Below, piece after piece: positions 45,562 to 56,274 of a stretch of 64,000 nucleotides of DNA; the first letter of the stretch is position 1; each line of letters starts with the position of its first letter. Source of the DNA: Spirogloea muscicola. Its lineage: Eukaryota; Streptophyta; Zygnematophyceae; Spirogloeales; Spirogloeaceae. The stretch spans positions 391,276 to 455,275 of the forward strand of contig WELB01000025.1 in the NCBI GenBank assembly GCA_009602725.1, written 5' to 3'. The translations under genes were made by a program, and so were the position numbers. A model generated the notes under the pieces. The model ran no database searches. It was not told the origin of the DNA and saw only the letters and a list, made by a program, of their open reading frames with translations.

Positions 45562-47730
45562 TCATTTGGCACGCGCATGATCGATACCTTTGTATGAGAA
45601 TTCTGCTGCCCATTGTGTGAGCCAGGCGGAGAGCAAGGCAGCCACCACCGAAGCTGCAGCAAGCTTCAGTCTGAGGCCGCTGCCCACCTGCACTGCTGCA
45701 GCTACCAGCAGTCCCATCGCACTCGCTGCCAACAGATTTCGTGCCTTTGTGAAGCCTGCAAGTGCGCCGCTGCAGGCGCTGCACATTCTCGTGTGCTGCA
45801 AAAGAAAGTGGATTGGCACACGCAGTATCAGCCAGTCTGCTTTCCCAAACGTCGTGTTCACAGCAATCATACTTCAGTGCCATTTCAAATAAGGTGGCTT
45901 GCGCTCACCTGATTGTATCGGTCCAGGAGTTCATGGCGATTGGTCACAAGAGGTGGTAGTGTGGGAGAGATGCCATCTAACCATGAGGGCTGGCCCCCAC
46001 CAAAACGTCGAAGCCAAGTGCGAAATGCTCCCACATATCGGTCAGAGGTGGCCGGCATGAAGAATGCGCTATTCCAATTCTCCGCATCAGCACCAGCAGC
46101 GCTCCGCAGCTCCCTCTCCTGCAAATACAAACTTGCGGGCCAAACAAGCTTCAGCCTGGTCGGGCTGGAGGCTTATGATTGTGCAACAACTCTCTTTCAA
46201 ATACAGGGAGCAGCTTGCATGACTGAGAAGCAGCCCAGGGTGGTCCAGAACCTGTCCGTGAAGCAGTGCAGCGTCGCCATCGAGAAGATTCAGCATAAGC
46301 TGGTGGTCAAACCAGCGAGGCAGCAGCTGCCACCACTCCTTGCCGCTGGATAACCCCACCAGGAAGTTGCGAGCATTCACCACGATGATGCGGCACTTGC
46401 CGGGAGCTGCAAACATCATCAGCAGACTGTGCTCATAGGGAGGACAGTCATTGAAACTAGTCACTGACCTTCTGTCTATGTCTGTCCTCGATAATGCTCG
46501 CTACTATGTCAGCACTGTGATGGGATGTTGCTGCACGGGTGTTTAAACCACGAGGTACAGTGGCCATAAGATTGACTGCGTACAAGTCTGCCATCAGTTG
46601 GCAACATGGCCTAGGTATGGCACTTGGGCCTCAGGAAGGTAAGGCCGGACGAGTCTGCTGGTACCTGTTGGGGTGCTGCACAACCAGTACAGCAGATTGC
46701 AGGGAGTCAATTTCACAGGGCTTCAGTGCTAAGTCGTCAGCATGCACACTGGTGCAAGTACAAGAGGCACCTGGCTGGGGCTGCACAGTTTCGGCAGAAA
46801 TCTCCAGATGGGAAGCAGATAGCAGTGCTCACACTTACTGACCTCCGCTGCTGCTTACGCCATTACGATGCTGCTCAACCAAGTCAAGCAACCCAAGAGC
46901 AAGCAAGGATGGATGACTGGTCGGTGGCAAGCGTACCAGTACGTGGTAACGATGCCCCGCCAGTGCGGCTTGCTGCGAGCCTGGAAGTCGTAGGTGAAGC
47001 GCGCGGGCGCCTCGAACACGTGCTGTGTAGCGGGCGCTCCGTCCTTGGGCATCTTGCCGGTGAAGCCCGCGGGAGTCACCTGGCCGACCTGCAGCGGCAA
47101 CGGCTTGGCATCCGTGCGCTTGCCCATCACGCCGCCGTTGACATTGTGGTGCGCCACCGGCACGTGGCTCGGGTCGATCAGGTTCTCGATGCCCGTGTCC
47201 CACCCATACGGCATGTCACGGAAGGTCGCCACCGAGTACCACCCCGCCTCGTCCATCCCTGCGCCGACACCGCAGAGGCCCATCAGCGGGCCGGGCATGC
47301 AGGCGGCGTGCGAGGCCTCCTCAACGACCATGGTGGCCTCGGGATGACCTGGGGTGATGGGCGGGGGCGTGGCGGCGGCGAGCTCGTGGCCGTGCTCGTC
47401 GGGCCAGACAAAGAGGAGGCCCTGCGCCTCGGCGGTGGGCAGCGCCGTCGCGGCCGCCCGGGGGCTGCCCGCAGCGCGCGGCTCGTCGGCGGCCTGCGGG
47501 ATGCGCGCGCAGGAGCCGTCGCCGCGGAACGACCACGCGTGGTACGAGCACTGGAGGCAGCCGAGGCCGGCGTCGACGCGACCCTCGGACAGCGGCGCCA
47601 GCCGGTGCGGGCATCGGTCCAGGAAGCAGCGCCAGCGCCCGCCGCCGCCGCCGCCGCCGCCGACGGCGGGGCCGTCTTCCGCGGCGTCACGGCCGTGCTG
47701 GCGGGCTTCACCGAGCTGACGGAGCGCCAG
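45562..47730 (-). CDS. PAO: Pheophorbide a oxygenase-like Rieske monooxygenase (5' end unresolved)
   Basis: PAO opens the porphyrin ring of pheophorbide a at the plastid envelope, using ferredoxin, in chlorophyll breakdown. Exons on the minus strand: about 47730-46937, 46426-46252, 46118-45909 and 45795-45562, with matching phases (46426 begins by completing a TGT codon). The Rieske cluster ligands are in RCPHRLAPLSEG and CSYHAWSFRGDGSC. The mononuclear iron site is NLIDPSHVPVAHH. Family signatures are NARNFLVG, WWQLLPRWFDH, LLDGDAALLHGQ and SDRYVGAFRTWLRRFGG. The C-terminus has the HTRMCSACSGA CxxC motif shared by PAO, PTC52 and TIC55. Two hydrophobic segments follow and the protein ends at TGA 45562-45564. 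Sequence detail (WLRR, WWQ, DRYNQHT) fits PAO better than TIC55. The first exon and transit peptide are unclear: the frame upstream of GGGRWRCFLDRC is open only to about 47790, and three unknown bases lie at 47817-47819. Confidence 0.85.
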
Positions 47731-47816
47731 GTGCTGCAGGGCCGCCCAGCCAGCCTCTCCACGATGCTTGGCTCCCAGCGTCCGGCTTCTTCATCCTCAC
47801 CATTGCGCCGAGCTGC

Positions 47817-47819
47817 NNN
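47817..47819. other. Assembly gap (three unknown bases)
   Basis: NNN in a (GGC)n-rich stretch at the probable 5' end of the PAO-like gene. Confidence 1.
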
Positions 47820-47965
47820 GGGCGCGCCGCGACGGCGGCGGCGGCGGCAGCGGCGGCGGGACATGATAGTCGGGCGACGGCGGCGGCGGCCATGGCGCGG
47901 CGGCGGGATGGCAGAGGCCGTGGAGCAACAACGGGGCTGACTCGGCCTGACGCCGGTCCCCGTGC

Positions 47966-48032
47966 CACGGGAGCGCGACAGCTCCCGTGACCTCTCTCTC
48001 TCTGACTGATCGGACGGAAGACGCTTCCCGTC
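47966..48032. repeat. Two short hairpins upstream of the PAO-like gene
   Basis: CACGGGAG and CTCCCGTG at 47966-47989 pair perfectly (8 bases, 8-base loop). GACGGAAG at 48013 and CTTCCCGTC to 48032 pair with one bulge. They lie in the likely promoter or 5' UTR of the minus-strand gene; a function is not known. Confidence 0.5.
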
Positions 48033-48039
48033 CTCTCTC

Positions 48040-49380
48040 AGTATACCTTGTCAGATATGCATGTGCTCACTCGGGGATGTCAGTGTCCCCTTTAGCCAGC
48101 TCATTACCCAGTTAACAGGACATTTGTAAGGCTAGAGTTGGCCTCCCTTTCAATGTCATGCGCACCGCGCGCCTTCTCTCAGTAGAATTGAGAAAAAGTG
48201 CGTCTGAGTCCTTAGCTGCAGCCTCTGGCCCTGGGGTTCAGGGTTGGCCAGAAAACCCGTGACCAGGAGCTCAGTTTCCTCGGACCTGCGGCTGCTTAGC
48301 AGGGCTACTGAGTGTGTCGTAGAAGAAAGTGCTCGCCCACAGAGAAGAGGGGCTGGCAAAGCCAGCCTAAAAAAGAATGGACAATGGTTTTGTAGCTGCT
48401 TCATCCCATGTGTGCCAGCTTTAGCGCTTTCCCCTTGGCCCCTTTGACCTTAGTTCATTCTCTGGGCTGGCCTCTCCCAGCCCCCCTCCCCCCTCCCTTC
48501 TGCCGTAGCCTCTTCAGGCCCCACAGTCGCTGCTTAGCTCGTAGTTTGGCCCCTTCGAACCTTGTCAATTCTTCTCGGGCTGGCTTCTCACAGCCCTTGC
48601 CTCCATTGGGAGAGCCACTTCTTCTCCCAGCCAACGCCCTCTCATGTGCCTCTTTCTTCTGGGTCTTGTCGCGGTGCCTCTTTTCCAGACCTTGTCCATG
48701 CCTTTGGGCGAGACTATAAGGACCACCCCCGGGGGCGACCACTTCTTCCCCAGTCAATCTGGCCGCGCTTGCTTTCTTCCCATGCGCCATGGACAAGTAC
48801 GGTGGCATGGAACGAAGTGGTCTTCCCTCCTCCATCGTCTGGCACAGCATGTCGATGCTCGCCGAGATAGTCGGGCGGGTAGCTTAGGGCATTCTAGCTA
48901 CCCGCAAGCCATCACTGCCTGCTATAGAATGCGGCTATTACTGAGTTTCACAGCGCTCCCAGGCACTCGCGATATACCAGCGTGCTGGGTGTGCATTAGG
49001 CCAGGGTAATGGTTGCCGTGGTGGTGGTCTGGCTCGTCAATTTAGCTTGTCAGATATGTATGTGCTCACTTGGGGATATTAGTTGCCCCCCTTAGCCAAC
49101 TCATCAGCCCGTTACCAGGACATTTGTAAGGCTAGAATTGGCCTGGCCTCTCTTTCAATTTCATACGCACCGCGCGCCTTCTCTCTTGGGCCTCGTTGTC
49201 TACCGAATGCGCACGTCCATTTCCTATCAGCGGTCCATGGCCCACGCCTTGCACCTGCGGGCTGGCCGTGCTCTCGCTGCAGCCTCTGGCTTTCGTCAGG
49301 GAGATTGTTTTCCGGCCGCTAGCCTTTCGGACTGTTCCAACTGATTTCTGATCATCCACCGTTACAATGGTTGCTGACTA
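48040..49380 (+). mobile_element. LINE-derived repeats and hairpin-core copies
   Basis: 48040-48180 and 49035-49190 are copies of one segment (GTCAGATATG, TGTGCTCAC, CATTTGTAAGGCTAGA, CACCGCGCGCCTTCTCTC). 48270-48500 is a LINE tail with an inverted core (48349-48369) and a forward core (48463-48484). Another core is at 48575-48596. 48890-49012 matches 18480-18600. 49195-49320 encodes RSMAHALHLRAGRALAAASG, the LINE C-terminal part, but joined directly to the upstream segment, without the LEAGYT part that lies between them at 18.7-19.0 kb. This looks like an internally shortened derivative. No intact gene. Confidence 0.6.
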
Positions 49381-49389
49381 CTCAGAAAT

Positions 49390-50622
49390 TAACAGGCAAA
49401 TTGGCACGATGGGCTTTTAAGCTGCAGGACTGTTAGTTCACTATCGACGTCGACCCGGCGTTCAGATCTGGATGAAGATGCTCTTAGCCGCAGTCCCACG
49501 CCAAGTCTATTTCTAATCAATCGGCTCATATGACAGTATTGCAAAGCAGGATTTCCACGACGACTTGCATACACATGGACATATTCAACCAATTGCTTCT
49601 CAGTGGCATGTGCTCTTGACATTCCTGATGACGCTCTCTTTTCAAAAGAGGTGTGGTTGGATGCTCCAGTTCTTCGATACTTGCAGACTGGTCTTTATCC
49701 TGCCGAGTCTACCTTAATGCAAAAGGATAGGTTCAAGCACAGGGCTAGACGCTATATGTTGAAAAACGACCAGGTATTCAGATAACATGAGGAGTATGGG
49801 AATCAGGTACTTCCACCGCCAATGTTACGTAAGCAACTTGTCCATTATGTACATGCAGACCATAGACATTGTAATGTGAAACGGATTATCAGCTTGTTGT
49901 CCACAAATTACTGGTGGTCTGGTTTGACTAATACGGTCAACTATGGATTGTCCCAATGTGAGAAATGTCATAGAATACTCAGCACATTCTCTCTTAAGTC
50001 ACCTGCATTACACCCTCTGCCTACACAAGGGTTACTTGACAGGTGGAGTCTGGATCTGGCCGGACCTCTAAAGAAGGCCGACGACCTTCCGTATATACTA
50101 GTTATGATCGAACACTTTCTTGGTACAAATGTTGTCTCGATTCAGAGCTCGTGTCGAAGTACTCCGTAATCAAGGGACGGAATACCAAGGTGATTTCAAA
50201 AGCTGCTAAACCAAAGCTTTATTGACCATCGCCTCACTTCTCGTGACCATCCACAAGCTGATGGACTAGCAGAACGTACGGTACAAACAATAAAGTGTAA
50301 TCTCACTAAATATGTAATTCGAAAAGGTATGGAAAGATGGGACAGATTCATATGTTGGCTATTTATGGGCTACAGGATGTCTAAGCAAGCTGCATTGTCT
50401 GCTTATAGTCCATACTTTTAATTGTACGGACGTCATCCTGCTACTCCCATCAGTATTGATGCAACTGTGACTCATATAGACAATCTGGATGATCCTGGAT
50501 GGAGGTTCATACGGAGCGCGGCAACCTATCTAAGGAAATGTGGCTGTCGCTCTGGACGACATACGTACCGCTCAACACAGGGTTATACGACATCATGCTG
50601 CACGTCGTAGTGGTGGATAAAA
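49390..50622 (+). mobile_element. Ty3/gypsy 3' half (RNase H end and integrase), plus strand
   Basis: RNase H end at about 49355-49490 (QWLLTTQKLTGKLARWAFKL). Integrase follows: LRKQLVHYVHADHRH at about 49825-49870, the zinc-finger half CEKCHRI at about 49960, the core DRWSLDLAGPLKK at about 50038-50075, and YGRHPATPISID at about 50423-50460. This is a different family from those at 1-36 kb. Partial and broken several times. Confidence 0.75.
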
Positions 50623-51845
50623 ACCCATGCCACTAACAGGCGCTGACAATTACTATATATATCTGAAGGTTAGACCACACCAGACCTGTCGACACTAACG
50701 ACCTTGTAGATAGGGGGCCCTGCAGCTGCCTCCAAAGTGTGCTGTGGTTTAACCTTAAGACATACATAGTCATTGACTGCAACTGCTGTGGCCTGGGCCT
50801 GTATCCACCACTACGAACTGCAGCATAACATTGTATATATCTCTGTGGTGAGCTATACATAGGTTGTCCAGAGCGATAGGCATATGTTTCTTGAACTGTT
50901 TGCCGCGCTCCGTACAAACCTTCGTCCACATGTTAGGATCATCCAGATCAACTACTTGAGTCAGAGTTGCACTTTTACTGATGGGAAATGCAGGATGACG
51001 TCAGCACAATAAGAAGTAAGGTCTATAAGCAGACAATGCAGTTTGCTTAGACATCCTATAGTAAGCCAAGGTAAGAGTCTGTCCCATCTTTCCTTACCTT
51101 TCTGAAGAGCATGTTTGGTGAGTCTACGCTTTATGGTTTGTACCATACGTTCTGCTAGTCCATCAGCTTGTGGTTATCACCTTGGGGTTTCGTCCCTTGA
51201 TCAGTGAATACTTCACCACAAGCTCCGAATCGAGACAACACCTGTACCAAGAAAGCATCGGCCACACAGGTGCTGGCCTTACCAGGGATGATGACCACTT
51301 CGACCCATTCAGAGCAATAATCGATCTATTTAGTACATATGGACGGTCGTCGCCCTTCTTTAGAGGTCTGGCCAAATCCAGACTCCACCTGTAAAATAAC
51401 TCTTGTGTAGGCAGAGGGTGTAATGCAGGTGACTCGAGAGAGAATGTGCTGCGTATTCTATTGCATTCGTCACATCGGGACAGTACATACCTGACCATAC
51501 TGGTCAAACCAGACCACCAATAATAACGTGTGGACAACAAGCTAATGGTGCATCTCACACCATAGTGTCCAAGGTCTGCATGAACATCATGGACAAGTTG
51601 CTTACGTAAAATTGGCAGTGGAACTACCTGATTCCCATACTCCTCATGTGGTCTGAATACCTGGTCAACTTTCCAGATACAGCGTCTATCCCTGACATCA
51701 GATTCACCAGCTGTGCCCTTAACATCAGAGAATTGCAACTACCATTCCATGTGTTGTTCTGTATTATGCAGTCTTACCAGAATATCGCAAGCTTCCTTCT
51801 ACAATTTCTTTGGGTTTGGCTCTGCCCATCACGAGGAGGCTGATG
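50623..51845 (-). mobile_element. Ty3/gypsy integrase half, minus strand, inverted partner of the previous entry
   Basis: On the minus strand: EEYGNQVVPLPILRKQLVHD at about 51645-51585, LSRCDECNRI at about 51485-51455, YRWSLDLARPLKKGDDRPYV at about 51390-51335, and a C-terminal stretch reaching 50630. Residue by residue it parallels 49600-50622, so the two 3' halves face each other tail to tail around about 50622. Partial and broken. Confidence 0.75.
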
Positions 51846-51849
51846 TGTA

Positions 51850-54800
51850 GACTGCTTCTGTGCTATTCCAACTCATCGATTTTATCTGGGAGCCGACATC
51901 ATATGGCATGACAAGGTCCAAAGATCCGGTAGGTGCTAAAGCACACCGCTATGCAAGTGACTACAGCGGATTGGAGCTCAGTAACACCGACTCAAAAGCC
52001 GCAATTCCGGAGTCCTTTGCAGCTAGAAACGAGTCACCCCGACGAAACTCAGGAGTAGCAGCCAGACCTGCTTGCAAGTGCACTGCGTGAGCTTGGGAAC
52101 ATTGCAAGGAGATGGAGAGCTGCATGCTGAATACCTGGGCAAGCGACCTGGCAGCGTCATAGCAGCGTAGCTCACCTCGCTGTCCCTGCCGATGACTGAT
52201 GGCCCGCCGTGCAAGCCGCTGCAGGAGGTCCAGCCAACGCCTGCCAAACGCCCCGTGCACATCCATCACCAGCGCCGCAAGCTCATCGCCGGCTGGGTGA
52301 TCCGCATGGTCTGAGCTTTTTTCCACTAGCAGCCTTGCCAACCGCGTGGCCTGTGTCCGGTGCGAATTCAATGGGGTTGGCGGAGTCAACAGAGTCGGTA
52401 GTCACCCACATCCATTATGATGCTAGGACCCCCTCCAGGCGGGATGGCGACGAGGTCAGCGCGCCGTGTATAGAGACGACCGTCAGCCCCCAGCTGAATG
52501 GGCATGACAGACGTGTTTTCCAAGACCATGGTGTAGCCGGCCTCCAGGAACACGCCAAACATGCCATCTCACAGGAGGTTGTAAGACCCAGTATGCTTTC
52601 CCCCATTTGCAAAGTGAAGCATGTGCGCAGCCAACTCCGTAATGTCGGCGTTGCGTGCTCCGCACTAGCACTGCACCACACTAGCGAGGCAGGGCAGGTG
52701 AAGGCCCAGGAGCTGGTGAACAGCCGTCCGAAAGACAGCGTCCGGCATGGTCAGCGCAACGTCGATGGGGAGCGCTGTAAACCACGCCGCCCGGGGGAGG
52801 AAGCCGACAAGAGCCAGGCACGCTCACAAAGGTCGTCTAGGGGAAGGAGTGCCACAGCCTGCTCAAAAGCCGCCTTCTCGAACGACACTGCGTATCGCGC
52901 CTGAGCACAAAGGTCGGGGTGTGGGCGTGGTTTGCGAATGGGATCGGCTGCTGCACCAGATTGGGACGGGCCGCCAGCAGCACATCACAGCTGAGCAAAG
53001 GGCCGCCTGGGAAGGCGGCGGGCTGGTCTCCGCATCAGCTGGCGCCTGTTCCAGGGCGCCACAGCCGTGCCTGATGTAGAGCTGGGACAGGAGAGCAGCG
53101 ACCTGCGGCCAGCTACCCAAGTATGCCACCTCGCTGTAGCGGGCAAGAGGGCGGCAGCCTAAGCTGCCACGGCTGACTGGCAGGGAAGCCTGCTGCAGAG
53201 CGGCTGGTGTGTGTCGGAAGGCCAGGTGCTGACGAGAATTGCCGCGCTTGCCAGGATGTCGGCATCGACGGACGTGTACGCCGACTTCGCTGCTGGCGAG
53301 GGAGGAAGGGCCCGGACCAGGTACTAAGGCTGCTGTGCAATGCACCTTGTGAGCATGGCGAGCAGCAGCTTCGTGTCCTGCAGCTGCTGGATACAGTCCG
53401 ACGGCCGGGGGTGTTCCTGCAGCCGAGCCAGCAGCTGTTCCACCACAAGCGCTGGTGCGCCTAAGGGGAACCCAAGGAGTGTGAGGCCCCCTGCAAGTTT
53501 CAGACAGCCGGAGGGCACTCGCTCAGGGGGTGCGGCAGGCCCTGTGTGGACCAGGCACTGCACTTCTCAGCGCGGACGGACAAATGGATCTCTCCCAGCT
53601 GCCCTGCAGGGTAGTGAAGGTGGACATGACCGCGTCTGGAAGGCCCACCAGCGTGGTGTCGTTGGCGTGGGTGGGCACAAGAACGCTAGGGTGTGCTGCG
53701 GCCATTGCCTGCAGAGCGCGCTTGTGAGCCAGCACGTACTACCAACCTGCCTGCGGATCCCCTTGCCTCGTGCCCGTGGCAGTCTGAAGGATCTCCACCA
53801 ACCCCTCCCCGTCCTCCATAGCAAGTTGCTAGGCTGAACGTAGCTAAGCCGGAAGATGGGCAGGAGGCTTGGGAAAGCCTCTCTCAGCTCCTCATTGATG
53901 AGCGTCCCCTTTGAACGCGTCTCGACAGACATCCACCGCAACGACTGTCCACCCTGGGTGCAGGTCGAGGGTGGCCCACACTCCATCCATGACTACCTCG
54001 CTGCCGCTCCGCAGGCCTGCACCGTACTGGTGAGGCGCCGTGGTCATGGGCCTGCCCAGCGTGCTGCTACCACAGGATGCGGCCCACTAGGCTTTATAGC
54101 ACCTCCTCAAAGGCCAGTTGGCCGGACTCCCTCGTTCGCCTTGCTGAGGGCGAGCAATGTGCTGGTGCAAAGCACACCGCGGATGCTGGCCGGAACATCG
54201 TCTTGCACGATGTGCTGGCACAACTGCTGCAGCACCCGCAAATCCTCCTTGTCCCCCCCAGAACGAGCTCTTGCAGATGCTCCATCAGCATGTGTGAGGG
54301 GCCGCCTGCAGCTGCGCGGCGGCTGCTCCGCGGGGCCTTGTGGAGGGCGCCGGCGTCCATGATCACCTCCTCCTGTGGCGCGAAGGTGGCCAACCACGAG
54401 GGCAGGGAAGAGCAAGCCGAGGGGTGGAGGGTCTCAAGGGCCTGCCTGGTCTCCCCATTAGTCATCGGCAACACCAAATCGTCCAATGCCTTCACGGCTC
54501 TTGAGAGCTCGCCTGCGTGGCCATAGTGGAGAGTGCGGCAAGCACTTAGGTGCCCTTTTGGCGTTGTCACCGACCGTGAGGAACTGCGGTTGGCTGCTGA
54601 CTCGGCCACTGGTGCATCATGCTGCGCCAGGAGCTCCGCCCACTGCCCACTCACTGAGAGAAAAGATGAGCTCCAAGAGGGGCTGGTTGCCCTGACTGTG
54701 GCCCGCGTGAGTTGTGCGCCCAAGCAACAAGCGGGAGACAGGATGAAGAGCTTCCACGACGCCTCGTCGCGGACGAAATCAGCCACAATAATCTGCATTA

Positions 54801-55830
54801 GGAAGCGGAGGGCTCTACAAAGGTGCGGGCGCGCTCAACAGGGCACATGTGGAAGGAGCAGGAGGGCTGCCTGTCTGTGGGCCGCGGCCAGGTCTAGGTC
54901 CGCGACCCACTGCAATGATGAGGATCGGGCGGGGCTGGCCTGAGGGACTTGCTTGCCGGCCTGGGCCGCCGCGGCTGCCGCCGGCTGCAGCTGCATTCCG
55001 TGTATGCACCGCACGTTTGTCTCGCCGCCTGCAGGCACGCTCGTGCTGAATCAAACCACGACGCGGCCTTTGTAGGGCCGCTGGCCGTGTTGACAAGGTA
55101 GAGGCTCAGCCGCTTGGGAAGGAGGCGAGAGCAGTGAAGGTGGCGGTCGAAGGCGAAGGTGGACGCAGGGGCGGCAGCGGCTGGGAGGGCGGCGGCTGCG
55201 TTGGCGGGGGCGGCGGACGTGGCAATGGGGGCGACGGCATGGACGGCCTTGGGGGGGGCGACAATGGTAGCGGAGGCGGTGGGGGCAGCGGCGACGATGG
55301 TGGTACCGAAGGGGGCGATGATGACGGCTGAGGCGAAAGCGGAGGCGGCGGTGGAGGGGGCAGCACGGGTGATGGGAGGGAGGCCGCACTGGCGGTGCGA
55401 AGGTGGAGGTGTTGAAGGCGGCAGCGTAGTCTGGGAGTGAGGAGGTGGGGGAGGTGGCAATTGCGATGGCAGCGATCGGGAAGGCAACGGGGTCGGAGGA
55501 GGGGCGGGCAGCGGTGGTGGCGGCGGCGGCGGAGTGGAGAGCGGCAGTGCAGCGGGTGTCCGTGGTTGGAGCGGCCGTGGGCTCGCTGTGAGCGCGTCCT
55601 GGCGAGCGAGCAAAGCATCCGGGTACTCTGGGCTCCGGCTCCGCCGGCGGCGCCGGAGCGTCACAGGCGAGTCGGCAGGGGCATCAGAGTTGGCCGGGTG
55701 TGAAGCAGCGCTGGCAGGGGCGATGATGGCGGCCGATGCAGCGGCCGTGAAGACTGCGGCGCCCGCTGCGGCCGCCGCAGTCTTCACGGCCGCTGCATCG
55801 GCCGCAGCGGGCGCCGCCGCGCGCAGGCTC
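51850..55830 (-). mobile_element. Non-LTR retrotransposon (LINE), nearly full length, decayed
   Basis: On the minus strand, an Ala/Pro-rich N-terminal part lies at 55787-55100. DEASWKLFILSPACCL is at about 54765-54715 and LHYGHAGELSRAVKAL at about 54540-54490. The RT follows: RRAAAGGPSHMLMEHL at about 54320, STLLALSKANEGVRP at about 54165, GTRQGDPQAG at about 53770, and VPTHANDTTLVG at 53675-53642, where the usual A-D-D core reads A-N-D. LTLLGFPLGAPA comes next (about 53480). The LPVSRGSLGCRPLARYS box (about 53180) is typical after the RT in algal and fungal LINEs. LEAGYTMVLENTSVMPIQ (about 52550) and SLAQVFSMQLSISLQ (about 52150) follow, then a 3' tail to about 51880. At least four frame changes and the lost catalytic aspartate show it is dead. 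No endonuclease domain was recognised. Confidence 0.75.
55731..55803. repeat. Perfect 30-base palindrome with 13-base loop
   Basis: The arms 55731-55760 and 55774-55803 are exact reverse complements (left arm begins GGCCGATGCAGCGGCC). It lies at the 5' end of the LINE and encodes Ala-rich sequence on both strands. Confidence 0.9.
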
Positions 55831-55859
55831 GCGTGCGCACGGACAGGTCACGGCGGCTG

Positions 55860-56075
55860 TCCAAGTCCATTCCACTTGTGCAAGCTCTAGCGCGCTTCCA
55901 GTGGCCCCTTCGAAATTTCCGCTGGCCTTTCCCAGCCCTTCGTAGCTGCTCAGCGCTTTTTAGGCCCCTCCATCATTTGGCCCCTTCGAAACCTTTGTCA
56001 ATTCTTTTTCGGGCTGGCTTTACACAGCCCTTGCCCCCATTGGGAGTGCCACTTTCCCAGCCCCTATCCACCATG
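55860..56075 (+). repeat. Hairpin-core copies upstream of the AAA ATPase gene
   Basis: Cores CTGGCCTTTCCCAGCCC at about 55921-55940 and GGGCTGGCTTTACACAGCCC at about 56010-56031, each with GGCCCCTTCGAA upstream; the second also has the CCCCCATTGGGAG box. They end about 200 bases before the start codon at 56275. Confidence 0.7.
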
Positions 56076-56274
56076 GCCGCCGAGCACTTTCTTGCTTCTT
56101 GGAAGTCGCTTCCCGTGCGGAGTAGGAGCGAGAAAGCGGCTGCTGACACCAACGACGAAAGCAGACGGGCGGCGGACGCTCGCCGGCAGCAAAGCCAGTG
56201 AAGCCCGCGGCGGCGCCTCACGACCAGCCCCCACGCCTGGCTCGGCCCCCTCGCTGCCGGGCCTCCCGGCAGCC

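Noticed and set aside
46624-47940. 438-codon plus-strand open frame
   Set aside because: It is the antisense shadow of the PAO-like first exon, whose Rieske and iron motifs lie on the minus strand.
52209-52904. 231-codon plus-strand open frame
   Set aside because: It is antisense to the LINE C-terminal region (LEAGYT and SLAQV parts on the minus strand).
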